The notes: generated from the letters alone by a model not told the origin. A stretch of DNA of 64,000 bases from Candidula unifasciata (GCA_905116865.2 CAJHNH020002513.1:481001-545000); one strand, 5' to 3'; shown: positions 44,545 through 54,929, counted from the stretch's first letter. Program-made: numbers and translations.

Positions 44545-44645
44545 TACTGGTGCCATCTGAACTGTAACTCTTCGCTTGCTGCTGAAGATGTGGACGGAGC
44601 GCTCATGAAAGTGTCCCAGTGCTATGAGGTTGATTCTTAATTCAA
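44545..44645 (+). repeat. Dispersed repeat, third copy
   Basis: 'ggtgccatctgaactgtaactcttcgcttgctgctgaagatgtggacggagcgctcatg' to 'gttgattcttaattcaac'; the partner copies are at 36.9 and 37.2 kb. Confidence 0.65.
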
Positions 44646-44875
44646 CATGCAGCATTCTTTCCCTTGAAAATGCTTCACGTGAAGAGACATCGATTATGAT
44701 AAAATAATATTTAATCCCTTGAAACGCTGTTCTACAAATATATCATGTAGTAATGACACGCGAAAGGAACTAGCCTTCCTACTATATGAGGGTTGCAGTA
44801 AAAGATGTTTCACTCTAAAAGTAAGACTTCGTTTACCTATTAGTAAGACGGTCTTAATAATGATTCTCTTTCCAG

Positions 44876-45137
44876 GCTCCTAGTTCTACTGGCGTACTAA
44901 AATGACCCTCGACAATAAAACCCTTGTCGAATCTGTTGCTGCCCCATCAGCTCAACCAGCGGTTAAACCAGCTTTTAGATCGCACACTCATCCCGACGGG
45001 CTCTTGCACGTGGTCAAGGGAAGAAGCTACATCGAACCTGTTACTGGAAGATCACCGCCACTTTCTCTGCAGCAAGGAATCAATGGACTGGTAGGCAAGG
45101 GCAATGTCTACAAGGGTGACATTGAATACTTAAAAAA
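44876..45137 (+). CDS. First coding exon of an unidentified host gene
   Basis: Acceptor 'attctctttccag' ends at 44875 and donor GTGAGA starts at 45138. The ATG is at 44902, with an in-frame stop just upstream inside the exon, so this is the first coding exon with some spliced 5' leader. Coding part 44902-45137 gives 78 codons plus 2 nt (phase 2). The protein starts MTLDNKTLVESVAAPSAQPA and continues with 'HTHPDGLLHVVKGRSYIEP', 'SPPLSLQQGINGLVG' and 'VYKGDIEYLK'. It is hydrophilic, with no signal peptide or membrane segment. I do not recognise the family. Its phase joins exactly to 50945. A Tigger element begins 104 bp after the exon. Confidence 0.72.
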
Positions 45138-45240
45138 GTGAGAATTAGAACTTAGAGTGAGAGAGAAGTATATTCACAGTAAGTGCCTTGATAGCTTTGG
45201 GTTATCTGGGCCAGGGATTATATATGAAAGTACGCATATA

Positions 45241-46499
45241 CAGTGGAACCTCGCTTAACGAGCATAATTCGTTCCTGAATCATACTCGTAAAGCGAAACA
45301 CTCGTTATGCGAAGCAATTTTTCTCATATTAATTAATGTAAAAGACGATAATGCGTTCCATGTCGAAAAAAAATACTCACAAAATGCTTTGTATAACGTG
45401 TATTCAAAGAAAATTATATACATATTGTTAAGGGGAGTGAATCATGTTCATTTTTTCTTCAAACGCGGAACGAACCCACTTGGAATACGAATTCGATTTG
45501 CAGAAGAAAAAAAAAAAAAAATCGAAATAATAGCTAATTTTTTTTTGGGTACTAGAAAGATGTCCAGAGACATTTGCTTTTGCCGACGCTTCAAAATAGG
45601 GCGAAAATGCGACACAGCATTATCATTAAATAAACTTGCAACGCGCATAGCCACTTCCTTATTAGGGTGATGCTTCTCAATGTAAGATGCAACAGTTTGC
45701 CATGCTTTCAGTATTTCTCTTATTTCGCCAGAAGATTGTTGCTTTTCTATTATCTCCTCCTCTGACAAAGTTTCCTCCCAAAACTTCTTGCTGTGAAACA
45801 CAATGCAACTCCATAAGCTCTTGGGTGGTCAGCTCTTGGCTGTGCTCTTCCACAATCTCTTCGATATCACTGTTATCCACCTACAATCCCATGATAGTTG
45901 CCAAAGACACAATCTCGACAGATTCCAAAGGTACTGTCTCGAACCCCTCAAAGTCACAAATCGACAACGCTCTCCGGCCAGAGCTTCTTCCAAGCAGAAG
46001 TTAGGGCTCTCTTGGTAACCTCTTCCTCCGCCTGTCGACAATCTTGAGGCAGGCAATGATGTGGAAGTGATTTTTCCAATACTCTTTGAGAGTGAGGTTG
46101 GTCCCTTCAGTCACCTGAAAACAATGCTCGTAGAGCTTCTTAAAGTTAGAAATAACTTGTTGGTCCATGAGCTGGAGTAACGGAGTGGTGTTGGGAGGCA
46201 GAAACTGGATCTCGATGAGCTTAAATTCTTCATAGATGTCATCTTGTAGGCCTGGAGGATTCATGTATATATATATCACAATATAACACAAGTTTAAGAT
46301 CACAAGCGACACTACGATGCTACTGGGTCGAGTGCTAAACACAGAATGATGTAACATGCACACAATTCAGGACTTCCCCTCTCCTCGCCACTCGTTATGC
46401 GAAACGTCGCTCGTTAAGCAAGTTATTTTTTTACAATTTATTTTGCTCGTTATGCGAATTACTCGTTACGAGAGGTACTCGTTAAGCGAGGTTTTACTG
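45241..46499 (-). mobile_element. Tigger/pogo-type DNA transposon with TIRs and TA duplication
   Basis: Left end CAGTGGAACCTCGCTTAACGAG (from 45241) and reverse complement of the right end CAGTAAAACCTCGCTTAACGAG (46499 inward) match at 20 of 22. Both are flanked by TA (45239-45240 and 46500-46501), the target used by Tc1/mariner/pogo elements. Sub-terminal 'tcgtta.gcgaa' motifs recur several times near both ends. At 1259 bp it is about half the size of an autonomous Tigger. It sits in the first intron of the plus-strand gene, opposite to transcription. Confidence 0.93.
45455..46363 (-). pseudogene. Tigger transposase, N-terminus deleted
   Basis: Minus strand from about 46240: 'QFLPPNTTPLLQLMDQQVIS' and 'NFKKLYEHCFQVTEGTNLTL' of the DDE/pogo catalytic domain, then 'KEYWKNHFHIIACLKIVD'. 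After frame breaks come 'DIEEIVEEHSQELTTQELME', 'LHCVSQQEV' and finally 'SIEKHHPNKEVAMR'-type sequence to 'RRQKQMSLDIFLV' (45500-45800). The centromere-protein-B-like DNA-binding half and the first catalytic Asp region are absent, replaced by a short AT-rich join. At least two frameshifts are present. Not functional. Confidence 0.88.
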
Positions 46500-46599
46500 T
46501 ATAATTATATATATATTAGGGCTGTATCGAATAGTGATTTTCACTATTCGGCTGAATACGAATAGCGCGACCGACTATTCGGCCGAATACGAATACGAA

Positions 46600-46945
46600 C
46601 AGTGTATCATCATCATCAGGTGCCTTGCCGACTGGCGTGGGCGATTATGCCTCGCCACAATCTGTGATCTCCTGCAGCATGTATTAGTTCGTGTGCTGAC
46701 ACACCTCCATGCCATGCAACAAGACTGTCAAGAATCTTCTTTTGTTGTTTTCCTCTATCCCTCTTTCACAGATCTTTCCAGTGGTCACCACATGTTCCAT
46801 TTTCCCTCTTCTCATAACATAGCAGAAAAATGACGACTGTCTTCTTTTGATGTCTGTGATTATTTGTCTTCGGGCTCCAGTCTCTTTCAAAACCATCGTT
46901 CGCTCTGCCGTTCGTTCGAAATAATTTAAACGCACCTTCATATTC
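46600..46945 (-). mobile_element. LINE ORF2 C-terminal fragment
   Basis: Minus strand: 'RRQIITDIKRRQSSFFCYVM', 'RRGKMEHVVTTGKICERG' and 'LLHGMEVCQHTN', then after a stop 'QEITDCGEA' to the end at about 46610. A typical C-terminus of an RTE/CR1-like ORF2. It begins 100 bp beyond the Tigger element. Confidence 0.82.
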
Positions 46946-47008
46946 TTGTTAGCAATATCTTTAAATTTGATTTGGGCAAAGACAACCTGAAAGAACGAAA
47001 AAATGCAT

Positions 47009-47009
<1 letters not shown>

Positions 47010-47049
<40 letters not shown>

Positions 47050-47069
47050 TTCTCTCTCTCACACATACA

Positions 47070-47107
<38 letters not shown>

Positions 47108-47108
47108 T
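47010..47108. repeat. (CT)n(CA)n microsatellite
   Basis: CT array with TTT breaks followed by about 15 CA units. Confidence 0.95.
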
Positions 47109-47109
47109 A

Positions 47110-47750
47110 CAAGCAACAAAAAATAACGCATTGCATTTAAATATAAGTGCTTACTTGACGAGGCTAACAGTTACTATTGTACAGATCCCATTTTGCACTT
47201 TAAAATTTCAGCCAAAATGTAATCAAACCTCACTTATCCACTGCACCTTCACGAATACAGATGGAGGATCGGTCGCACCTCGAGATAATTACAAAGACAA
47301 TTTTTAGCATGCTGCGTTGGCTTTTTATGCAATATGATACACTTTGAGTGTGAAACAAGGGGGAAAAACTCTTTTCGACAGTGGCGATGAAAATTTAAAT
47401 TTAAACTTTTAAGTATCTTCATGCCTTTTTTAATAATGTCACAATTTATAGCCGACTTTTCTTGATTTTCGGCGTGGCACCCCTGGCATAAGCACCCAGT
47501 TTAAAAACCTCTGCTGTAATGCCTCGGTCGAGTCAGCAGGCAATGACCTTGCCAGCTGCTGAACCATGCAACCTGATCGCAGTTTCCCCCACTACGACAG
47601 ACTAAGGCAACAGTAACTATTGTGTTAATAAGAGGTTTTTTTTCAGTCCATCGCAGTGTATGCAGCAACGGGTGTGAGGTAGCCACTTTTCGATTCGTCT
47701 GCAGGGAGTTTGTTAACAGACCGCTTTGCTTTAATTTTGACATTGGTTTC
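47110..47750. other. Unassigned spacer
   Basis: No supported exon or element was recognised in this part of the first intron. Confidence 0.4.
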
Positions 47751-47754
47751 AACA

Positions 47755-47945
47755 CTGAGCGGTTACAACATCGGGCTCTCACGCAGAAGACCGAGATTTG
47801 ACCCTAAATAAGGTGATGGGGTTGTTCTGTCGGGGGCTAAATTAAACACCCTTACCAGTAGGGTCCGTGACTACAGCACTAGCCAAGCTCTTCTAAATCC
47901 TCAGGTTCACGACTCCCTGTCTGTACCGAGCAAAAAAGGTGGTTA
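47755..47945 (+). mobile_element. tRNA-derived SINE (second family)
   Basis: 'gagcggttacaacatcgggctctcacgcagaagaccgagatttgaccc' resembles a tRNA from the D arm to the T arm, with a B-box-like GATTTGACCC. The following body contains 'ccgtgactacagcactagcc' and 'aaatcctcaggttcacgac', shared with the reverse complement of 3735-3865. Confidence 0.65.
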
Positions 47946-48059
47946 AGCAGGCAGTGGGGAGTTTTTGACAGCTGACCGTTTAGACAGCATGGAAACAAGA
48001 AAGAAACCTAAAAAATATCTAGAACCACAAACAAGTAACAAATTATAGGGTTGGTTTGC

Positions 48060-48425
48060 GACTTTAGGCAAGGATTTGCAACCACCTTTTCAATACAACT
48101 AGTAAGAAAATCAGGAAAATATAACAGAGACAACATGATGATAACAACTAACTTTTCAAATTGACTGGTAATAAAACCAGGAAAATACATTTCACTTAAC
48201 CTCAAGATAACAAACAACTTTTCAATATAGCTGGTAACAAAAAAAAAAAAAAAAAAAAAAAAAAATAGAGATACCGATAAATAACAACTAGCTTTAAAAA
48301 AAAAAAAAAAAAAACTCGTAAAAAGAAAAACAATAAAATACACTAGAGATAACCTGAAGCTACCAACTAATTTTCCAATATAAGTAGTAATGAAGACAAG
48401 AAAATACACCAGACACACCCTGCAG
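48060..48425 (+). repeat. Degenerate tandem repeat, period about 60 bp
   Basis: Repeating theme 'agtaagaaaatcaggaaaatataacagagacaacatgatgataacaactaacttttcaa', seen about six times here with strong drift. It continues on the other side of the LINE at 49370-49800, so the LINE appears to have inserted into the array. Confidence 0.7.
48237..48315. repeat. Two poly-A runs
   Basis: A runs of about 28 nt (48238-48265) and about 19 nt (48296-48314) in a degenerate repeated context ('aataacaactaacttttcaaat.' type units through 48060-48420 and again 49380-49790). Confidence 0.85.
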
Positions 48426-48427
48426 GT

Positions 48428-49365
48428 AACATCATCATCATGAACCACTTCTGCCGTTAAACGGCGTGGGGAGGAATAATTGGCGATCCAGTGCACGCTG
48501 GCTGCCACTGGCTATTGTCATGCCGTGAAGGCATAGAGTGTCTTTAATGTTGTCGATCCATGTTTTCCGCGGCCGTCCTCTTGCTCTTGTAGTTGATCTT
48601 CTGAGATGTAGTGCTTGTGATGGTATTTGATCTTGTTGCATTCTAACGAGATGGCCAAACCACTTGATCTGCTGTTTTTCGATGAATCTAGTACAAGGTG
48701 TTGTTCCCACAATTTGGCTGATAGTTTCATTATTTACTCGATCTCGGATGGTTAGGTTGGCTGCTTTTCTCAGGCACCTCATAATGCATGTTGCCACTCA
48801 GCTGGGACCTTTCTTTCTTCCCAAGCTATATTAAACATGCAAGTAAGCCATTTAACACCCACTTCTCCGCAGGCTTGGATCCCTTCTGTATTAATTCCAT
48901 CCAGACCTGGTGCCTTGTTTCTAGGGCTGTTCTGTATAACTGCTCTTACTTCCGCTGCTATGAAATTTGGTTCCTCTTGTTCGCAGCTTTGAGGTACAAA
49001 GTTAACATTATCTACGTTGCCTGTGGGGTTTTGAAGTTCTTGAAAATACTCTGCCCATCTTGCCAACCTCTGTTGTGGACTAAATAGAGGTATACCTCTC
49101 TTGTTGTTGATGATAGTTGTTGGGTTGTAGCTTATGTCTCTTTCTTTCATGATTTTTAAATGTTTATAGAATTCTCTAGGGGAGTTCTTGCTGAGAGTAG
49201 CCATCTGTTGACGATAATTTCTCCAAGACTCGTCTTTAAATGTTTTAATTTTGCGTTTTGTTTCTCTTCTTACTAATCTGTAATGAACATAATCTTGATG
49301 TGATTTTGATTTTATCCATTTTTTATATGCCTCCTTCATTCTGGTAACATCTAACTTTTCCAAAA
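48428..49365 (-). mobile_element. LINE ORF2 with RT core deleted, inserted in a tandem array
   Basis: Minus strand: an N-terminal RT linker and fingers frame of 194 codons (48779-49363: 'EAYKKWIKSKSHQDYVHYRL', 'NSPRNKAPGLDGINTEGIQA', 'FNIAWEERKVPAEWQ'). At about 48790 it switches straight to the C-terminal region ('IMRCLRKAANLTIRDRVNNE', 'IEKQQIKWFGHLVRMQQDQ', 'GRPRKTWIDNIKDTL'). The palm motifs A-C, including the Asp-Asp pair, are missing. Near 48430 it ends in ATG/ATC repeats (minus strand). Both remaining frames are long, so the deletion is recent or the copy is young. Confidence 0.88.
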
Positions 49366-49369
49366 AAAG

Positions 49370-50198
49370 TTATGATAAAAAAGAGGAAAATATAACAGAA
49401 ATAAACTGAAGAAAACTAATCTTTCAAAATAAGTAGTAATAAAAGCAGCACGGTAAAACAGAGATACAATGATTATAACATATTCCACTTACTACTTACT
49501 ATATAAGTAGTAGTAAATAAAAAATGAAAATACCACAAAAGATAACCTAAAAGGAAAAAAAAAATTGTTTCCTTCTAAATAAGGTGGTAATAAAAACACG
49601 AAAAAAAAAAAAAAAGCTGAGATAACCTGCCGATAACATCGAACTTTTGAAAACAAGTTGCTAAAACACACACAAAAAATGCAACAGAGATAACCTTCAG
49701 AAAACAACTAACAGTTCAAAATAACTGTAAAAAAAAAGACAGTAACAGATATAGCAGAGATAACCTGAAGATAACAATTATAATTTTTTTTTTTTAATAA
49801 ACAGTTTTAAAAAATACAAAGGCAAAGCATGAAGGTAGCCAGGTAAGGATAGAGAAAACAAAATGACTGTTCTATGTACCAGGATGAATGCCAACAGAGG
49901 TCAGAATATCAGTTTTAGAATGTAGGTTGATGTCGATGTGACGAAATGATTGTGAAACATGGGCACTGGATACCTAATTTAGAAAGAAATAATCTTTTCT
50001 GGATGTTGCTGCTTTGTAGAATGCTAAGAAAGCATAGCTAGAGAATCGATACTCTGCTAATGTAGTAGGCGAACTCACAAAGACACGCGATTCCCCCACT
50101 TCAGGACACGACAACAATCAGTGGTCACTTTATTAGATGAAATAGTCTGGTCAACATTGTAAAAGGCGAGAATTTGTCGTGTCTTTGAGAGAGAGACC

Positions 50199-50200
<2 letters not shown>
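49370..50200. other. Degenerate repeat continuation and spacer
   Basis: To about 49800 this continues the 'agataacctgaagataacaacta' array seen before the LINE. 49800-50200 shows no gene. Confidence 0.55.
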
Positions 50201-50201
<1 letters not shown>

Positions 50202-50244
<43 letters not shown>

Positions 50245-50262
50245 ATGGAGATAGAGATAGAT

Positions 50263-50354
<92 letters not shown>
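50202..50354. repeat. (GA)n microsatellite
   Basis: Long GA array with one 'aaagatggagatagagatag' break at 50240-50268. Confidence 0.97.
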
Positions 50355-50360
<6 letters not shown>

Positions 50361-50826
50361 TAGATTTAGGCAGACTGAGATACTGTTCCTGGGTACATTA
50401 CCAGACTTGAATAAAAATGGACCAACAAAAGAACGTTACAAGAACACCAACGAACAAACGAACGAGTTTTATTTTAAAATATTTAATAACTGGGTCATTG
50501 AGTCTGCTTGTCATTCAATCCCTCTTTGTTTCAACAATAATAATAATTTTGTAAGTATAAGTGTTACAAATTGAAAAAAAAAAAAAAAAACGGCCACAAT
50601 CTGGGCCTATTGTATATTATCTGGCTTTCGTTCATTAAGATGACTGTAAATTAAAATTAACGTTTATATACACACAGAATGAAAATATTTGAGTTGTGAG
50701 ATATTTTAATGACAAGTAATGCACCACTAGGAACGGAGCGAAGCATGACAAAGCTAATACCAAGGCGTCGGGGGGTAATGCTTCTTGCTTCGCTTATATC
50801 CCACTACTGGATGAGTGAATATTTAC

Positions 50827-50930
50827 TGTTTGTCAACTTGCCTACATGTTAGTATATCAAAGACAAGCTTCTATGGCAGACACTCGTGTATGAATATATC
50901 CTAATGCCCGCAAAGTGACGCGTTATATTA
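50827..50930 (+). repeat. Dispersed repeat abutting an exon
   Basis: 'ctgtttgtcaacttgcctacatgttagtatatcaaagacaagcttct' and 'gaatatatcctaatgcccgcaaagtgacgc' recur at 58831-58925. The element ends about 15 bp before the exon acceptor at 50944, so it may supply part of that splice region. Confidence 0.7.
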
Positions 50931-50944
50931 CAAATTCCGCTCAG

Positions 50945-51146
50945 AAACCTAGGACTGGTAATGGCTACCTCAGACGATGTCATGTCGTCACAGCGTTTTG
51001 TTCTAACGTCGAAGGTACTCGGCTGGCTCCAGCAGAGAATCCCACTGCTGGAGCCCGAAAAGGAAGAATCCGAAGCCGAGACAAGTAGCACGACCTCATC
51101 ACGGAGACCACCTATGCCAGACCCGCTGGCCAATCCTCGTCTATTT
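50945..51146 (+). CDS. Internal exon of the unidentified host gene
   Basis: Acceptor 'aaattccgctcag' (to 50944) and a perfect donor GTAAGT (51147). Starting after that AG gives 1 nt plus 67 codons, which exactly completes the phase-2 end of the 44.9 kb exon. The exon ends at phase 0. It encodes 'SSQRFVLTSKVLGWLQQRIP', an acidic serine-rich linker 'EEESEAETSSTT'-like and 'PMPDPLANPRLF'. The first half could form a helix. The acceptor tract is only moderately pyrimidine-rich and overlaps the end of a dispersed repeat, so an alternative AG at 50951-50952 exists but breaks the phase. Function unknown. Confidence 0.7.
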
Positions 51147-51222
51147 GTAAGTAATGTCATGAAAGACAAATGACGTCATTGAATGTATTATTGACCTATA
51201 GTGACGACATTTCTCTTCCCAG

Positions 51223-51273
51223 AGAGTACACTATTCCTGGGATTTGTTTGACGCTGCTGACAATGAAATTTAA
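51223..51273 (+). CDS. Candidate short exon: terminal, or 23-nt microexon
   Basis: A strong acceptor 'acatttctcttcccag' ends at 51222, only 76 bp after the previous donor. Read in phase 0 it gives 'RVHYSWDLFDAADNEI' and a TAA at 51271-51273, so the gene could end here as a protein of about 160 residues. If splicing occurred instead at GTTTGA (after 51245), the 23-nt piece would end in phase 2 and restore the frame of the 55668 exon. That donor is weak. The frame argument is direct, and the choice between the two is open. Confidence 0.4.
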   Translation, partial: RVHYSWDLFDAADNEI

Positions 51274-51287
51274 GTAAAGGACGCTTT

Positions 51288-51512
51288 CGCAAGCCTTTAG
51301 TTGTACTGGGCATATAGGGTTAGACCTATTTGTTAAAGACCAATCGGTATTCAATGAGTGATGTGGTCTACATTACACAGTCTGTCTTTACTTTCCAGAT
51401 CTCTATCTGTACCCATTTCAGGCTAAGTCGACCCGAAAACCTCCCCCAAGTCCCGAACCTACGACCTTTGGATACGCAGGCGAGCGTCTAGACACTACAC
51501 CACGACTGGGTC
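51288..51512 (-). mobile_element. SINE family S
   Basis: The reverse complement runs from the tRNA-like head ('tggtgtagtgtctagacgctcgcctgcgtatccaaaggtcgtaggttcgggac') through 'aagtcgacttagcctgaaatgggtaca' and 'ggaaagtaaagacagac' to 'gattggtctttaacaaataggtctaaccctatatgcccagt'. It lies just past the exon candidates, antisense to them. Confidence 0.87.
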
Positions 51513-51699
51513 CTTCTGTTGACAGTGAGACACCTCTAATCTGAAATACTACAACAAGCTAAGCTTATTTTCAGCCAATGTGCATGTGCTCTGCTGAATT
51601 ATGAGTTGCTTGCCACTTAGTATGTCTTTCAGTAGATGTGAAGTTCCAATGCGGTACATCTCAACGCCTTCTGCGTTTTGAAAGAGGTTAGCCAGCTCT

Positions 51700-52720
51700 G
51701 CAATATAGAGATGAAACCCTAGTAGTCATCACCATCGTTCATTACCACCTCGTGTCGCTGGTTCACCATGTTGCTTTTGACTAACTGGTCGGCTCCCTCT
51801 ACTCCTAAGGGACAGACGCTATTAATTTCATGGCTGCATACCTAAGGCCTGGTCAGTCAATTAAGTTCTATATCCAGGTCTTTGTTGGTCTGCCTCGTCT
51901 CCTCTTTCCCTTTACTAATCACTGTAGTATTAATTCTAAGAGGCTGTTAGATCTTACTTTATGTTTGCCAGTACCATTGCATTTCACGTGTTTTCACTTT
52001 CTGAAAAAACTTGGTCTTTCGCCAGTTTTTCTGCTACGTGCACTTTCCTACCAAGGTGTAACTTATATTCAGTGCCCATCTTAGTACTGGTCGGTCACTG
52101 CCCCTATTTTTTAGTACCATACCTCTACTATTAAATATACTTTTTAATCGTCTGTTTGATATGACCAACACAATTCAGCTTCCGAGAGAAGATGCTCTTT
52201 ACTAGCTAATCTTCTTTGATGTTAAGATCTTTCAGTATGTGAGTATATTTCTTGTCCTCTTGGCCTATGACATTCTGAGAATCATTGTTTAGAATTTCAA
52301 CTTAAAAGCCCATATTTTCTTCCATAATGACTACGAGACAGTCCACGAATCACATCCGTATGTTGCCACAGGGAAGATGCGCGCTCTTAAGATTGTGGCT
52401 CTGATTTCCTCGCTTGTCCTTTCATAGACTTTTAAGGCTGTTTAACATTTGCATTGCTATAGCCATCCTTCTTTTGACTTCTGTTGAACAATCACCATTG
52501 CAGTTTATAATGGAGCCTACATACTCACAGTTTGTGACATTTTAAATTTCGTTATTTATTGTTATTTTGTGTAACAGGTAGTTTTGTCTGTGGATATTAA
52601 TTTTGCCCTCTTTAAATTATGGAACAGATTTTGATCCTCACTGTATTTTTGGACATACATGAGTAAGCGTTCTATTCCCTTTACACTGAGGCATGTAGCA
52701 TAGAAAAGTTCCAGAACAGG
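51700..52720 (-). mobile_element. LINE ORF2 C-terminal region (family A)
   Basis: Minus-strand relic of the family also seen at 4.0, 10.9 and 27.5 kb, here longer. From 52700 down are RT-distal blocks, then 'STEVKRRMAIAMQMLNSL' near 52430-52490, the 'LKVLVISN'-type hinge, and the 'GHIKQT' and 'EAGRVAR'-like terminal blocks toward 52000. 'GKRRRGRP'-like sequence lies near 51885-51905. Frames are broken throughout. A plus-strand scrap of the same 'VKRRMAIAMQML' block lies at 58935. Confidence 0.75.
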
Positions 52721-53325
52721 GTTGTCAATAATTATGATAAGATCATAGCTATCAAAAGTCTGATCATGTTATATGGTACAGTCTAAGCCATCAGATGTTT
52801 TTAATGTAAAGCACAATAATGGCGGCTAATTACATCAAAAGCGCCGACACCTGTGGGCTCAGGACCTTTGATCCCCTCTCCCCTCCTCCGCACCCAATGC
52901 CCCTCCCACCACTCACATTTGTGAGGTCGCAAATTTGTCCTCTTTGAATAAACAACAGACGGCCCACAATTAAACTGTAAAACGAATGTGCACGTTACCA
53001 TCATGTTCTGGAACAGAACCAACATTCAGAAGTGGGCGAACAACACAAACTATTCACCAGAGTTAGCAATCGGTTAAGGCTAGGGAGAAGAATACTACAA
53101 GAATAAATCCATAGTCCAATAAGGCAGGTCTCATAAATACAGACGCATGAGACAAACATGAAAACAATGTCCGCTGTTAAAACATTTTAATTTTACATTT
53201 GTTTATTTATATTGCCTCTCTGACAGCTCAGTGACACACATGCGTTTATTTGTGTTGTGTTGTGTTCAACACTTTTTAAGGAAAATACATGGAACTGTGG
53301 AAAGAGCAAATTAACAGTAAACATC
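52721..53325. other. Unassigned spacer
   Basis: No supported exon or element. Confidence 0.4.
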
Positions 53326-53329
53326 CACA

Positions 53330-53660
53330 ATTCCCTATCAGCAGACTCAACAGAAAGCATCATACAACAATATTCCGTCTACGAGCAGGACATTCTGGGC
53401 TCAACTACCAGACTCAACTATGCATAAAGATTGTTCAGTCCCCCCAGCGTTCCTAACAAACAGGACCACAAACACCTAAGCACATTCTGCAGAGCTGCCC
53501 ACTCCACCTTTAACTTCGAGAAGAGACCTGGCCTGTAGGGCAAATTGTGCAGAGCAGGCTATAAGGAACCATAAAGGATCTACTGCTGACAAGCGAGTTC
53601 ATAGAGGCAACCCACCTGATGGTCTGATATGATCATACAAAACCGAACGCAAAGAAGAAG
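53330..53660 (+). mobile_element. LINE C-terminal fragment after RNase H
   Basis: Plus strand: 'TIFRLRAGHSGLNYQTQLCI' then 'HILQSCPLHL' and 'EFIEATHLMV', the same order as the C-terminal knuckle region of the RNase H LINEs at 38.4 and 33.7 kb. Ends in '(aag)aagaaga' at 53654-53663, a tail type shared with them. Confidence 0.78.
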
Positions 53661-53663
53661 AAG

Positions 53664-53920
53664 ATGTGCCTTTATTTGAAATTAACACTGACTGCAATAT
53701 CCATCAGCTGATGTGTAGATACATATTGGGTCAACATTGTGAAGCTGTTGTTATGTAGTCGCTGAGACAGTTCACGTATATGTACATATCTTTCAGCCTC
53801 GCAAGTCTTACTTTGTAAAGCGACGTAAACAAGGCCAGTGCTATAGTATGATGAAGGAAGCAGAGTGCCAGAAACGGTAAGTTTTACAGCAAAGGCTGAC
53901 ACAGAGAGACTCACACCTAC
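53664..53920. other. Unassigned spacer
   Basis: No supported gene. Confidence 0.4.
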
Positions 53921-53927
53921 ATGCAAT

Positions 53928-54020
53928 CATACATACATACATATTCATACATACATACATACATACACACATACACACACACACACATACACACAAACAT
54001 ACACACATACACACATACAT

Positions 54021-54075
<55 letters not shown>

Positions 54076-54120
54076 CACAGACACACAGACACACACACAG
54101 ACACACAGACACACACAGAC

Positions 54121-54207
<87 letters not shown>

Positions 54208-54478
54208 CACACAGACACACACACAGACACACACACAGACACACACACAGACACACAGACACACAGACACACTGACACACTGACACACTGACACACTGAC
54301 ACACAGACACACAGACACACAGACACACAGACACACACACACACACACACAGACACACAGACACACACACACACAGACATACACAGACACACAGACACAC
54401 ACACACATACGTACATACGTACATACGTACATACGTACATATGTACATACGTACATACGTACATGCATACATATACTT
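53928..54478. repeat. Compound microsatellite (CATA, CAGA, CA, ACACAG, GTACATAC)
   Basis: About 550 bp of linked simple repeats: (CATA)n to about 54020, (CAGA)n to 54072, mixed CA/ACACAG to 54123, (CAGA)n again to about 54207, ACACAG and ACACTG variants to about 54380, then (GTACATAC)n. The long frames on both strands have no composition typical of a protein gene. Confidence 0.96.
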
Positions 54479-54625
54479 ATTTATGTACGTACTTACACAC
54501 ATATCTTCACACATACATACGTGCAGATCGACTATTGAATTACAGAAAACAATGGATTTGTCATATTTGGGGCAGGAGTTTTGATCCTGATTTAGAGCCT
54601 TTTTCTAAATACCATATGCATCATA

Positions 54626-54651
54626 GCAACAACAACAACAACAACAACAAA
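54626..54651 (+). repeat. (CAA)n microsatellite
   Basis: Eight CAA units. Confidence 0.9.
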
Positions 54652-54677
54652 ATGGCTAAGACCTGTTCACATTACGG

Positions 54678-54928
54678 AGCCGCCATGGTCTAGCGGCTAG
54701 ACACTCTGCTGCGGATTGGGAGGTCGTGGGTTTGGTTCTTGACAGGGCCGGATATTCTTCAAAAATGACCTTGGCTTCTAGGTCGACCCAGCCGTAAATG
54801 GGTACCAGGTAGTCATAGGAAGTAAAGGATGCCTATCAAGGGTCGTTAGGTCTATGAAATATATATCTAGCCCTATATACCCAATACCCCTGAAAGGCGT
54901 GGAAAAGGGTCATTTACTTTTACTTTGC
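54678..54928 (+). mobile_element. SINE family S, near full length with A box
   Basis: Best-preserved tRNA-like head in the window: 'gagccgccatggtctagcggctagacac' includes an A-box match (TGGTCTAGCGG), and 'gtgggtttggttcttg' is at the B-box position. The body follows through 'ccttggcttctaggtcgacccagcc', 'atgggtaccaggtag' and 'tctagccctatataccc' to 'gggtcatttacttttactttg'. RNA polymerase III promoter activity is expected of the family, not shown for this copy. Confidence 0.9.
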
Positions 54929-54929
54929 G

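Noticed and set aside
53841..54514. Frames of up to about 200 codons (Cys-Val-Ser or Thr-Asp-Arg-Gln repeats)
   Set aside because: They arise from the CAGA/CA compound microsatellite on both strands at once.
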